64,000 bases of DNA from assembly GCF_023023025.1 (NCBI RefSeq), contig NZ_CP095481.1, positions 3,844,001-3,908,000 on the forward strand. Reading direction: 5' to 3'. How positions within the stretch are numbered: the first letter of the stretch is position 1; each line of letters starts with the position of its first letter. A program made the position numbers and the translations under genes. The stretch comes from Amycolatopsis sp. WQ 127309 (lineage in GTDB: Bacteria; Actinomycetota; Actinomycetes; Mycobacteriales; Pseudonocardiaceae). Shown piece after piece: positions 32,510 through 40,965 of the stretch. The notes under the pieces were generated by a model that worked only from the letters and a program-made list of their open reading frames with translations, did no database searches and was not told where the DNA came from.

Positions 32510-34255
32510 ATGACGGCTAGCGCACTCACCGAGACTTCCCAGAGCGACGTCCCCGACGACCCCGTGGCCACCACCACGACGCGGGGCTGGGGCGCGCGCC
32601 TGGCACCGGTACTGGCCGTGCTCGCCGGGGTGGCCGCCGTCGCGGCGCACGCCACCCGCTACGGCCACTGGATCGTCGACGACGCCGCCATCACCTTCTC
32701 CTACGCCCGCAGCTTCGCCGACGGCCTCGGCCCGGTGCTGCAGCCGGGCGCGCCGCCGGTCGAGGGCTTCTCGGACCCGACGTGGATGGTGCTGCTCGGC
32801 GTCGGCAAGCTCGTCGGCCTCTTCGACCACGGCCTGCTCTTCGGCCTGCCCGACTACGTGCTGTTCCCGAAGCTGCTGGGCCTGCTGTTCACCGGCGGCA
32901 TCCTGACCGCCTGCTACATCGCCGCGAAGCAGATCTTCACGCGCTTCGCCTGGCTGGCCACCCTGGTCGTCGGCCTGACGCTGGCGACGATCCCGTCGTT
33001 CGTCATCTGGGTCGTGTCCGGCCTGGAGAACTCGCTGTTCGCCTTCGTCGTCGTCACGCTGGGCGTGACGCTGTTCGTCTCGGTGAAGCGGGACAAGCTG
33101 CTGACCCCGAAGGTCGCGCTGTGGGCCGGCGTCATGGTCGCGTTCGCCGCGCTGACCCGGCCGGAAGGCCTGATCTACGCGGGCGCGTACCCGCTGGCCG
33201 CGCTGTTCCTGCTGCGGTCGGGCCTGTTCTGGAAGAGCTTCCGGCTCGCGCTGCTGTCGGTGGCCGCGTTCGCCGTCCCGTTCGGCGCGTACGTCGTCTG
33301 GCGGCACGCCGAGTTCGGCAGGCTGCTGGCCAACCCGTCGGTCGCGAAGCAGCAGGGCCTGCCGGGGTTCGACGCCGTGAAGCGGCCCTTCGAGCTGGCC
33401 GGCTACGCGGGCTGGGCCGGCGTCGTCCTGCTGCTGCTCGTGATCGTGTTCGCGCTGGTCAAGGCGCCGTGGCGGCGCTCGCTGACCGCGTTGCTGGTGC
33501 CGCTGGGGCTGGGGATCGTCGCGTACGGCGTGATGGTCGCCGACTGGATGTACCAGCACCGGTTCGCCAGCCCGATCTGGCCGCTGGCGGTCATCGCCGG
33601 GACGCTGTCGGCGGGTGAGCTGCTGAAGCACCGCCGGGCGCTGCTGCGGATCGGGATCGTCGTGGTCCTGGTCGGCGCGTTCGTCCCGTCGGCCGTCGGG
33701 TTCGCCCAGGCCGCGGACAAGTTCGCGAAGAACCCGAACATCACGGCGTGCCTGGTCGCGGACCGCTTCGGCCGCGGCTTCAACACGTACGCGGACATCC
33801 TGGGCATCCAGAAGGCGTCGCTGCTGCTGCCGGACCTCGGCGGCTCGTCGATGACCAGCCGGCTCGAGCTGGTGGACATGGCCGGCCTGGTCAACAAGCC
33901 GATCGCCGACCTGGTCCACGACAACGACCTCGCGGGCCTGCGCAACTACGTGTTCGACACGGTCAAGCCGACGTTCATCCACTCGTGGGGCCCGTGGGCC
34001 GCGGGCAACGGCATCGCGCTGGACCCGCGCCTGGACCGCGACTACGTGCTGGTCTACTCGTCGCCGATCGAGGGCCTGCGCAACGGCGACTGGGTCCGCA
34101 AGGACGCGGTCACGGACCCGGCCAAGCTCAAGGCGGCCCAGGACTACGCGAAGGTGACGATCCCGGCCGTGGCGGCCGACCGTTTCGGCGGCCCGCTGGA
34201 CGACTGCGGCGCGACGATGAAGCCTGGCCAGACCCTGACGGTCCCGAACCCGTAA
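32510..34255 (+). CDS. GT-C type membrane glycosyltransferase-like protein
   Basis: A 581-residue polytopic protein with about nine to ten hydrophobic segments. The first periplasmic loop has WIVDDAAITFSYARSFADG, matching the acidic DD motif of GT-C enzymes that use polyprenyl-phosphate sugars. The length and layout recall arabinofuranosyltransferases of the AftB group, so a cell-wall sugar transfer role is likely, but the exact enzyme cannot be fixed. The C-terminal ~150 residues are extracytoplasmic. The ATG at 32510 is preferred to upstream in-frame codons that give a non-homologous extension. The stop codon lies within the tandem repeat at 34249-34332. Confidence 0.7.
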   Translation: MTASALTETSQSDVPDDPVATTTTRGWGARLAPVLAVLAGVAAVAAHATRYGHWIVDDAAITFSYARSFADGLGPVLQPGAPPVEGFSDPTWMVLLGVGKLVGLFDHGLLFGLPDYVLFPKLLGLLFTGGILTACYIAAKQIFTRFAWLATLVVGLTLATIPSFVIWVVSGLENSLFAFVVVTLGVTLFVSVKRDKLLTPKVALWAGVMVAFAALTRPEGLIYAGAYPLAALFLLRSGLFWKSFRLALLSVAAFAVPFGAYVVWRHAEFGRLLANPSVAKQQGLPGFDAVKRPFELAGYAGWAGVVLLLLVIVFALVKAPWRRSLTALLVPLGLGIVAYGVMVADWMYQHRFASPIWPLAVIAGTLSAGELLKHRRALLRIGIVVVLVGAFVPSAVGFAQAADKFAKNPNITACLVADRFGRGFNTYADILGIQKASLLLPDLGGSSMTSRLELVDMAGLVNKPIADLVHDNDLAGLRNYVFDTVKPTFIHSWGPWAAGNGIALDPRLDRDYVLVYSSPIEGLRNGDWVRKDAVTDPAKLKAAQDYAKVTIPAVAADRFGGPLDDCGATMKPGQTLTVPNP

Positions 34256-34401
34256 CCCGCGTGACACGGCCCGTAACCCGCGTGACCCGGCCCGTCACTC
34301 GCGTGATCGGGCCCGTGACCCGCGTGACTGAGGCCGGAACTCGCGAGTTCCGGCCTCAGTCACGTGAGATCCGGCCGCGATCACGCGGGTGACGGGTTAC
34401 G
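34249..34401. repeat. 21-bp tandem repeat, 42-bp perfect palindrome and inverted copy
   Basis: Four tandem 21-base units start at 34249, 34270, 34291 and 34312 (unit CCCGTAACCCGCGTGAC plus four bases, with substitutions). They run into a 42-base perfect palindrome without loop at 34323-34364 (half starts CGTGACTGAGGCC). An inverted copy of the unit follows at about 34379-34401. The TAA stops of both convergent genes (34253-34255 plus strand, 34397-34399 minus strand) lie inside CGTAACCCG of these units. It probably terminates both transcripts. Confidence 0.8.
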
Positions 34402-35638
34402 TCGCGACGGTGAGGCCCAGCCAGAGGGCCACCGTGGCCGCGGCCAGGCACAGCGGGGTCGTCAGGGCCCCCAGCGCGTGGAACGTCTTCGCCGACGGGT
34501 GCCGCGGGAGGGCTCGGCGCCACAGCAGCGTGGCCAGGGACCCCAGGTAGCTCGCGTTTGGGCCGATGTTGACGCCCAGCAGCACCGCCAGCAGCACGCC
34601 CGGCGCCGGGTGCGTGCCCAGGACCGACAGCAGGATCAGCGTCGCCGGGAGGTTGTTGACCAGGTTGGCCAGCAGCGCCGCGACGCCGGCCGCCAGCAGG
34701 AGGTCCACCAGGCCCGTCGACGTCGGGAGCACGTCGCGGAGCAGGCCGCCCAGCAGGTGTTCCGACACCGCCTCGACGACCACCGCCAGGCCCAGCACGA
34801 ACAGGCACAGCTGCGGCGCCGCCTCGCTGATCAGCTGCCACGGCTTGATCTTGCCCCGCGCCAGCGCGCGCACGCCGAGGACCAGCGCCGCGGCCGTCGC
34901 GATCCAGACCGGCTCGACGTGGCCCAGCGGGCCCAGCCCGAAGCCGACCAGCGTCAGCGCCAGGACGACCAGCGCGAACGTCGGCGTCTCCAGGTGCTGC
35001 CGCGGCTCCGCCGTCTCCTGCGGCTTCAGGTCCGTGGCGAAGAACCGCAGGAAGACGAGCAGTTCGATGCCGATCGTCACCAGCCACGGCAGCGCCATCA
35101 ACGCCGTGAACCCGGCGAACGTCAGCCCGGACGCGGCGAAGGCCAGCAGGTTGGTCAAATTGGACACCGGCAGCAGCGTCGAGGCCGAGTTCGCCAGGTG
35201 CACGCAGGCGTAGGCGTGCGGCCGCGCGGGCATCTTCAGGCTGGACGCCGTCGCGAGGACCACCGGGGTGAGCAGGACGACCGTGGCGTCCAGGCTGAGC
35301 ACGGCCGTCACGCCCGCCGCCGCGGCGAACGTCAGCACCAGCAGCCGCTTCGGCTTGCCGTGGCACGCCTCGGCGAGGCGGTTGCCGAGCCAGGCGAACA
35401 CGCCGTCGACACTGGCCAAAAAGGACAGCAGGAGGATCGCGGCCAGGAAGCCGAGCGTCGGCAGGATCTCGACGGCCCGGTGCCCGGCCGCGGCCGGGCG
35501 CACCAGCCCGAGCAGGAGCGCCAGCCCCGCCGCCGGCACCGCGGCGACCGCCTCCGGCCAGCCGCGCGGCCGGACGATCGCGAAGACCAGCACCCCGATC
35601 AGGAGCACCAGGCTCGCGGCACCCGCCCAGAAGTTCAC
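34397..35638 (-). CDS. ArsB/SLC13-type anion transporter
   Basis: A 413-residue membrane protein with about eleven hydrophobic segments. It resembles the ArsB/NhaD ion-transporter superfamily: LSLDATVVLLTPVVLATA in the first half, HLANSASTLLPVSNLTNLLAF, and in the second half NLVNNLPATLILL with GVNIGPNASYLGSLATLLW. These paired hairpin motifs bind the substrate ion. Arsenite export is possible, but no arsC or arsenic regulator is nearby, so the substrate is open. The GTG start at 35638 is 25 bases after the hairpin that ends the SfnG-like gene. Confidence 0.8.
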   Translation of the reverse strand: MNFWAGAASLVLLIGVLVFAIVRPRGWPEAVAAVPAAGLALLLGLVRPAAAGHRAVEILPTLGFLAAILLLSFLASVDGVFAWLGNRLAEACHGKPKRLLVLTFAAAAGVTAVLSLDATVVLLTPVVLATASSLKMPARPHAYACVHLANSASTLLPVSNLTNLLAFAASGLTFAGFTALMALPWLVTIGIELLVFLRFFATDLKPQETAEPRQHLETPTFALVVLALTLVGFGLGPLGHVEPVWIATAAALVLGVRALARGKIKPWQLISEAAPQLCLFVLGLAVVVEAVSEHLLGGLLRDVLPTSTGLVDLLLAAGVAALLANLVNNLPATLILLSVLGTHPAPGVLLAVLLGVNIGPNASYLGSLATLLWRRALPRHPSAKTFHALGALTTPLCLAAATVALWLGLTVAT

Positions 35639-35662
35639 CAGTGCACGCTAGCCGGAGTGCCG

Positions 35663-35707
35663 TGAAGGGCACCCTCAGGGACCAGGTTTCCCTGAGGGTG
35701 CCCTTCA
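35663..35707 (-). terminator. Hairpin between SfnG-like and transporter genes
   Basis: Perfect 19-base arms (35663-35681 and 35689-35707, beginning TGAAGGGCACCCTCAGGGA) with a 7-base loop. It begins seven bases after the SfnG-like stop on the minus strand. Its arm sequence is nearly identical to the hairpin at 59622-59680. Confidence 0.8.
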
Positions 35708-35714
35708 GGACATC

Positions 35715-36830
35715 TCAGACGCTCAGCGGCTCCGGGGTCGCGGCGCCGCGGGCGAGGTCGCGTTCCTTCGCCCGGATCACCGGCAGCACGTGCTCGCCGA
35801 AGTGCTCGACGTCCTCCAGGTAGTGCAGGAAGCCGAGCAGCAGCAGGTTCGCCCCGCGCCGCTTGTACTCGATGGCGCGGTCGGCGATCTGCTCCGGCGT
35901 GCCGATCAGCCGGGTGCGGAAGCCGTCGTTGTACTGCACGAGGTCCTCGAACTCCGAGTCTGCCCACATGCCCTTGGTGTCCGAAGTGGACTTTCCGGCC
36001 TGCTTGACGGCGTTGCGGAAGCCCTCGACGGCGGGGCGGTTGGCCTTGTCGACGATCTCGCGCAGCACGGCCTTCGCTTCGCTCTCGGTCTCGCGGGCGA
36101 TGAGGAAGCCGTTCAGTCCGAATCGGACGGTGTGGTCGTTCTCCGCCGCGTACCCGTTCACCTCCGCGACCTGCTCGCTGAAGCCGTCGAAGTCCTTGCC
36201 GTTGCTGAAGTACCAGTCCGAGACGCGCCCGGCGAGCTTGCGCGCCGCCGTGGAGTTGCCGCCCTGGAAGATCTCCGGGTGCGGTGTGACGACCGGCTTC
36301 GGCTTGATGTCGAAGTCGTGGATCCGGTAGAAGTCGCCGCGAAACTCGGCGTGGTCGCTGGTCCAGAGCTCCCGCAGCACGCGGATGAACTCCTCCGACC
36401 GCCGGTAGCGCTCGTCGTGCTCGAGCCACGCTTCGCCCAGGCCGGTGAACTCGTCCTTGAACCAGCCGCTGACGACGTTCACGGCCGCGCGGCCGCCGGA
36501 GATGACGTCGGCGCTCGCGATGAACTTCGCCAGCACACCGGGGTGCCACAGGCCCGGGTGCACGGCCGCGATCACCTTGAGCCGCTCGGTGGCGAGCAGC
36601 AGCGCCAGGCTGAACCCGGTCGACTCGTGCTGGTAGGCCGCGCCGTAGCTCGCCGTGTAGCGGACCTGGGAGAGGGCGTACTCGAACCCGTTGTTCTCGG
36701 CGAGCACCGCCAGTTCGCGGTTGTACTCGTAGCCCCAGTCCGTGCGCTGCTCGATGTCGCTCGTGACGAGCCCGCCGCTCACGTTCGGGACCCAGTAGGC
36801 GAATTTCAGAGGTTCCTCGGGCGAAGACAT
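35715..36830 (-). CDS. Flavin-dependent dimethylsulfone monooxygenase-like (SfnG)
   Basis: A 371-residue luciferase-like monooxygenase. Sequence such as KFAYWVPNVSGGLVTSDIEQRTDWGYEYN and NVVSGWFKDEFTGLGEAWLEHDERYRRSEEF matches the SfnG group. That enzyme converts dimethylsulfone to methanesulfinate with reduced FMN, for sulfur scavenging. No flavin reductase or alkanesulfonate genes adjoin it, so reduced flavin must come from elsewhere. The ATG is 57 bases downstream of the LuxR gene's end, on the same strand. The assignment to SfnG rather than another two-component monooxygenase is by whole-length resemblance. Confidence 0.8.
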   Translation of the reverse strand: MSSPEEPLKFAYWVPNVSGGLVTSDIEQRTDWGYEYNRELAVLAENNGFEYALSQVRYTASYGAAYQHESTGFSLALLLATERLKVIAAVHPGLWHPGVLAKFIASADVISGGRAAVNVVSGWFKDEFTGLGEAWLEHDERYRRSEEFIRVLRELWTSDHAEFRGDFYRIHDFDIKPKPVVTPHPEIFQGGNSTAARKLAGRVSDWYFSNGKDFDGFSEQVAEVNGYAAENDHTVRFGLNGFLIARETESEAKAVLREIVDKANRPAVEGFRNAVKQAGKSTSDTKGMWADSEFEDLVQYNDGFRTRLIGTPEQIADRAIEYKRRGANLLLLGFLHYLEDVEHFGEHVLPVIRAKERDLARGAATPEPLSV

Positions 36831-36887
36831 GGCCCGAGTAGAGCAACGACGCCTGGGGCGGTCAACGCGCGTCCACGCGGTGGGACC

Positions 36888-39707
36888 TCACCCGCCGCGG
36901 TGGGACTTCGCCAGTGCGCCACCGAGTTCCGCGCGCCCCGGGATGCCGAGCTTCCGGTACGCGCCCGACAGGTGCAGCTCGACCGTGCGCCGCGTCAGGT
37001 GCAACGCCGTCGCGATCTCGCGGTTCGTCAGGCCTTGTGCGGCCATCACGGCGATGCGGCTTTCCTGGCGCGTCAAGCCGTGCTCGTTGTCCTTCGCCGG
37101 GGTCAACGCGCGCCGCGACGAGCGCAGCTCCTCCGCCGCGCGCCGCGCGAGGGGGCGCGCGCCGCAGTGCTCGCTCAGCTCGACGGCCTGCCGCAGCGTC
37201 TCGATGGCCTTTTCGGACTGGCCGTGGCGCGACTGCAGCGAGCCGAGCTCGGTCAGCGCCGTCGCCAGCTGCAGGCGGGCCGGTGACGCGCTCAGCGCCG
37301 TGATCGCCTTGGCCAGGGACCGCTCGGCTTCGTCGTCCTCGCGGACGAGCCCGAGCGTCGTGAGCGCGGTGCCGAGCGGGCGCGCCGCGCCCCAGCGGGT
37401 CGCCGCGGACAGGTCCTCTTCGGCCAGCCGGGCCGCGTCCTCGCCCTGGCCGAGCGCGAGCGCCGCGCGGGCCGCGTGTGCGCGCCACGGCACGAACCCG
37501 GGGAAGCGCATCCCGTGGTGCGCGAGCCGCCGGCCGCAGCTGAGCAGGTCCTCGAAGCCGAAGCGGGTGTAGCCGGTGGCGACGCGCAGGCGGCCGCGCG
37601 CGTAGAGCAGGTAGGTGTGGGTGAACAGGCCCTGGCCGGCGACGAAGTCCATCCGGTCCAGCAGCGACGTCGCCGCCTCGAACCGGCCCAGGTCGACCCA
37701 GCACTCGACGAGCTTGGCCGCGCACAGCACACCGACCGGGCACGTCGTCGTCGCGCCGCGCTCGTCGAACCGCCGCAGCAGCGACTCGAAGTGGACGCTC
37801 GCCCGCTGCAGGTCGCCGCCGGCCTGCAGCGCGATCCCGCGGGCCAGGGTCGGCAGCGCGCCCTGCGGCACGTGCACGTCCCACGGCTCGCGCTCGACGT
37901 CGAGGATCCGGCACAGCCGGTCGACGTGGGCCGGCTCGTCCGCGAGCACCGCGGTGGCCAGCGTGAAGAAGTAGTGCTGCTCGAACAAATCGCCGTCGTC
38001 GTCGCCTGCCAAGGCGTCGGCGAAGTGCGCGATGGCGTCCTGCGCGGACTCGCCGCTGCGGACCGTGTCGAGCGCCAGCAGGGCCGAGCGGCTCCGGCGC
38101 GCGGCCGGGTCGGTCAGCGGCGCCCACTGCTCCTCGAAGTCGCGGAACTCCGGCGGCGGCCCGAGCCGGCTGCCGGCTTCGGCGAGGTAGGTCATGCTCA
38201 GCAGCGGCCCGACGGCGTCCGGGCCGCCGGCGTCGAGCCGCGCCGCGATCTGGCCGGCCGCGCTGATCGCGAGCCGGGCGTCCTGACCGCCGCACAGCGA
38301 GAGCAGCATGGCGTTGGCGATGAACGCGGCGGTCTCGCGGCGGCCGATGTTGTCGACGGCCTCGCGCACCCGCACCGCGGCCGCGGGCGGGTCGACCTGG
38401 AACTCGGCGTGCGCCAGCTGCAGCAGCACGGCCACCCGCCGCCCGGAGCTCAGCCGCTCGTCGAGCGCGCGCCGCAGGTGCCGCGAGGCCAGTTCGGCGT
38501 CGCCCGCGAACAGGGCGGTGCGCGCGCTCTGCCGCAGGATGTCGACGCCCCAGGGGATCCGGATCGCGGTGGCCTCGAGCAGGTGCGCGGCGACGCGCTC
38601 GATCGGCGCGCCGGTCTCCGCGAGCAGTTTCGCCGCCCGCGCGTGGTTGACCGCCCGCGTCGTCTGCGGCATGTCCTTGAGCACGGAGTTGCGGACGAAG
38701 GAGTAGGACAGCGTCGGCCGGCTGCTGTTGTCGAGCACGTGCAGCCGGACCATGGTGTCGATCGCCGGCAGCGCGTCCAGCTCGTCGATGCCGGCGAGCT
38801 GGGCCAGCAGGTCGAAGCTCGCGTCCTCGCCGGCGATCGCGGCCGCGTGCAGGATCGCGGGGGCGTTCGGGAACTCGTGCATCCGGGTGTGGAGGACCTG
38901 GCCGATCAGCGACGAGCCGAGCGCGTGCGGGTCCGCGCCGGGCAGCAGCCGCGGCCGCAGCGCGTGCAGCAGGTACGGGTTGCCGCCGGTGGCCTCGCGG
39001 CAGGTGGACGCCAGCTCGCCGGGGGCGAGGCCGAGGATCTCGGCGGCGGCCGCGTCGCCGAGGCCGTTGAGCGTGATCGTGGCCGGCGTGCAGCCCGCCA
39101 TCTCCAGCAGGGCCACCTCGCGGTGGGGCGGGTGCCCGATCAGGGCGGTGAGGACGATCAGCACCGGCAGGTCGAGCACGCGGTGCCGGATGTAGGCGAG
39201 GCACCGCATCGACCAGGCGTCGGCGAGGTGGACGTTGTCGATGCCGAGGAACAGCGGGCCGCGCTCGGCCGCCTCGCGGACGAGGTGGAAGAAGCGTTCG
39301 AGCGCTTCGCTCTCGCCGGCCGGGCCGCACTGCTCGGCGGCGTGCGGCAGGCGCGGCCGCGGTGAGGCCGGGTCGGCGGTGATGTCCTGCAGGGCTTCGG
39401 CCAGCTGCCGGGCCACCCCGCCGGGCAGGTGGCTCTCGAGCCGTGACCCGGTGGCGATCGCGGCGGTGAAGCCCGAGTCCGCGGCCAGCGCCGCGGCGGC
39501 GCGCAGCGTGGCGCTCTTGCCCATGCCGAACTCGCCGGCCAGTACCGCGCTCGCCGCCGTGCCGCCCAGCGCGACCGGGAAGAGCCTGGTCAAGCGGCTG
39601 AGCTCGGGCTCGCGGCCGGGGAGCCGCGGAGCCGGACGCTTCGGTACCGAAGCCCCGCTGACGGGGTTCTCGGGATTTACTTCGGTATCCACCGTAAGGA
39701 CTTTCAT
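36888..39707 (-). CDS. Large LuxR-family (LAL) ATP-binding regulator
   Basis: A 939-residue LAL-type regulator. An N-terminal AAA-like ATPase domain has Walker A AGEFGMGKSATL near residues 62-73 and a Walker B-like LFLGIDNVHLADAW. The centre is helical repeats of TPR type. The C-terminal LuxR helix-turn-helix (about 875-933) reads LTRQESRIAVMAAQGLTNREIATALHL in family terms, ending TVELHLSGAYRKLGI. LAL proteins often control secondary metabolism or sugar genes. Its target is unknown; the nearest candidates are SfnG-like downstream and the sigma operon upstream. Confidence 0.9.
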   Translation of the reverse strand: MKVLTVDTEVNPENPVSGASVPKRPAPRLPGREPELSRLTRLFPVALGGTAASAVLAGEFGMGKSATLRAAAALAADSGFTAAIATGSRLESHLPGGVARQLAEALQDITADPASPRPRLPHAAEQCGPAGESEALERFFHLVREAAERGPLFLGIDNVHLADAWSMRCLAYIRHRVLDLPVLIVLTALIGHPPHREVALLEMAGCTPATITLNGLGDAAAAEILGLAPGELASTCREATGGNPYLLHALRPRLLPGADPHALGSSLIGQVLHTRMHEFPNAPAILHAAAIAGEDASFDLLAQLAGIDELDALPAIDTMVRLHVLDNSSRPTLSYSFVRNSVLKDMPQTTRAVNHARAAKLLAETGAPIERVAAHLLEATAIRIPWGVDILRQSARTALFAGDAELASRHLRRALDERLSSGRRVAVLLQLAHAEFQVDPPAAAVRVREAVDNIGRRETAAFIANAMLLSLCGGQDARLAISAAGQIAARLDAGGPDAVGPLLSMTYLAEAGSRLGPPPEFRDFEEQWAPLTDPAARRSRSALLALDTVRSGESAQDAIAHFADALAGDDDGDLFEQHYFFTLATAVLADEPAHVDRLCRILDVEREPWDVHVPQGALPTLARGIALQAGGDLQRASVHFESLLRRFDERGATTTCPVGVLCAAKLVECWVDLGRFEAATSLLDRMDFVAGQGLFTHTYLLYARGRLRVATGYTRFGFEDLLSCGRRLAHHGMRFPGFVPWRAHAARAALALGQGEDAARLAEEDLSAATRWGAARPLGTALTTLGLVREDDEAERSLAKAITALSASPARLQLATALTELGSLQSRHGQSEKAIETLRQAVELSEHCGARPLARRAAEELRSSRRALTPAKDNEHGLTRQESRIAVMAAQGLTNREIATALHLTRRTVELHLSGAYRKLGIPGRAELGGALAKSHRGG

Positions 39708-39723
39708 GTTGGGTTCGGGCAGA

Positions 39724-40143
39724 CTACCGGTAACCGGCCGAACTCGGGAGAACCCGCAGGTGGGCGCCGGTGCCGGCGACGAAGCGAGCAGGGGAGACGA
39801 TGGACGCAGCGGTTGCGAACCCGTCCCTCCCGAAGGCCGCGCCCGTCGCGCACAGGGCCGTCACGCCGACGCCCAGGGCCAGCAGCAGGAGCGTGCCGGT
39901 CGCCGAGCCGGGCCGCCGGCCGCCGAACCGGCACGACTTCCGGCGCGGGGCCGTCCCGTCGCCCGGGGGCAGGTAGCCGAGCTCGGCCGCTCGCGCGAGC
40001 ACCCCGGTCACCGAGCGGAACTCGGCGACGCGGACCCGGCAGCGGGCACACCCGCTCAGGTGCGCTTCGAATTCCCCCGGATCGTCGAGGACGCCGAGCC
40101 CGTAGGCCGCGGCGTCCCGGTGCACCCCTTTCCCCGCCCTCAT
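39724..40143 (-). CDS. Zinc-finger anti-sigma factor (membrane)
   Basis: A 139-residue protein with a ZAS-type zinc motif: HRDAAAYGLGVLDD, then HLSGCARC (HxxxCxxC) near residues 28-35. A single transmembrane helix follows (about 82-102: GTLLLLALGVGVTALCATGAAF) with a short external tail. ZAS proteins hold an ECF sigma factor inactive at the membrane until a signal arrives. The ATG overlaps the sigma factor stop (ATGA), the normal coupled arrangement. Confidence 0.85.
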   Translation of the reverse strand: MRAGKGVHRDAAAYGLGVLDDPGEFEAHLSGCARCRVRVAEFRSVTGVLARAAELGYLPPGDGTAPRRKSCRFGGRRPGSATGTLLLLALGVGVTALCATGAAFGRDGFATAASIVSPARFVAGTGAHLRVLPSSAGYR

Positions 40144-40718
40144 CGCACCGTCACTTCCCCGAGCGCCTTACGCAATTGCCGCATCGCCGTGTACAACCGC
40201 GATTTCACGGTTCCCTCCGGAATTCCGAGAATGGTCGCGGCTTGGCGAACGGTATTTCCGGCGAGGTACGTCTGGGAGATGACGGACTGGTATTTCTCGT
40301 CCAGTTCCGTCAATGCGCGGGAAATCGTTAGTGCGGCTAACGAACTGTCGGTGCGGTCGGCTGACTCGGCGTTGTCGGGGATCTCCAGAGCGACCTCCTG
40401 CGGGCGTACCCGGCGATTCCGCCAGCCGTCGATGACGATCCGGCGGGCCACCGTGAGCAGCCAGCCTCGCAGCATGCCAGGCTCGCGCTCAAGGGTTTCG
40501 GAGTGCTGCCAGGCGCGGATCATGGTCTCCTGCACCACGTCCTCGGTCCACTGCCGGTCGTAGTTGGTGAGGGACAACACCTGGCTGAACAGCGTGGCGC
40601 GAAAGTTCTTGTACAGCAACGGGACCAGGTCGTCGACCGGGTCCGCCGCGAGGACGGCCGCGGCGGCGGACGAGGAGGGGCCGGTGTGGCCGATACCTGT
40701 TCTGCCCGGTGCTTCCAT
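40140..40718 (-). CDS. ECF-type RNA polymerase sigma factor
   Basis: A 192-residue ECF sigma factor. Region 2 includes YDRQWTEDVVQETMIRAWQH (-10 recognition). Region 4 carries the helix-turn-helix LAGNTVRQAATILGIPEGTV followed by KSRLYTAMRQLRKAL. The ATG at 40718 is chosen because GAGG lies at suitable distance and the N-terminal 27-residue extension of the longer frame shows no family similarity. Cotranscribed with the anti-sigma gene, divergent from the membrane ferredoxin gene, which is a plausible target. Confidence 0.9.
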   Translation of the reverse strand: MEAPGRTGIGHTGPSSSAAAAVLAADPVDDLVPLLYKNFRATLFSQVLSLTNYDRQWTEDVVQETMIRAWQHSETLEREPGMLRGWLLTVARRIVIDGWRNRRVRPQEVALEIPDNAESADRTDSSLAALTISRALTELDEKYQSVISQTYLAGNTVRQAATILGIPEGTVKSRLYTAMRQLRKALGEVTVR

Positions 40719-40845
40719 AAAGCTCGCAACCTCACCTGACTGGCGGACCGTAAGGGCCAGCAGAGCGTAGCGCAGAAATACTTGATAGGCCATATGCATC
40801 AGTTTCTCCGGCTATTCGGCTCCCGGTCGCCACGATGTGTTCGCG

Positions 40846-40882
40846 TGAACGGTTCAAAAGCTGTCTTGTGATGCACATCACA
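40846..40882. promoter_or_regulatory. Crp-type site and second palindrome between sigma factor and ferredoxin genes
   Basis: TGTGATGCACATCACA (40867-40882) matches the Crp/GlxR-family consensus TGTGA-N6-TCACA exactly. An 11-base palindrome TGAACGGTTCA lies at 40846-40856. Both are in the 247-base divergent spacer, 84 bases or more before the ferredoxin start. A cAMP-responsive regulator of the Crp family is the expected binder of the first site; nothing is known for the second. Confidence 0.65.
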
Positions 40883-40965
40883 GTCTCTAAAAGGTGACAT
40901 CGAGAACCGTGCCGCACCTTTCACGCGTAGCTCCCGGTAAGGACCACTCCACGAGGGGACACGGA

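Noticed and set aside
36862..39330. Second long minus-strand frame inside the LuxR gene
   Set aside because: Out of phase with the ATPase and helix-turn-helix motifs; Arg/Pro-rich shadow.
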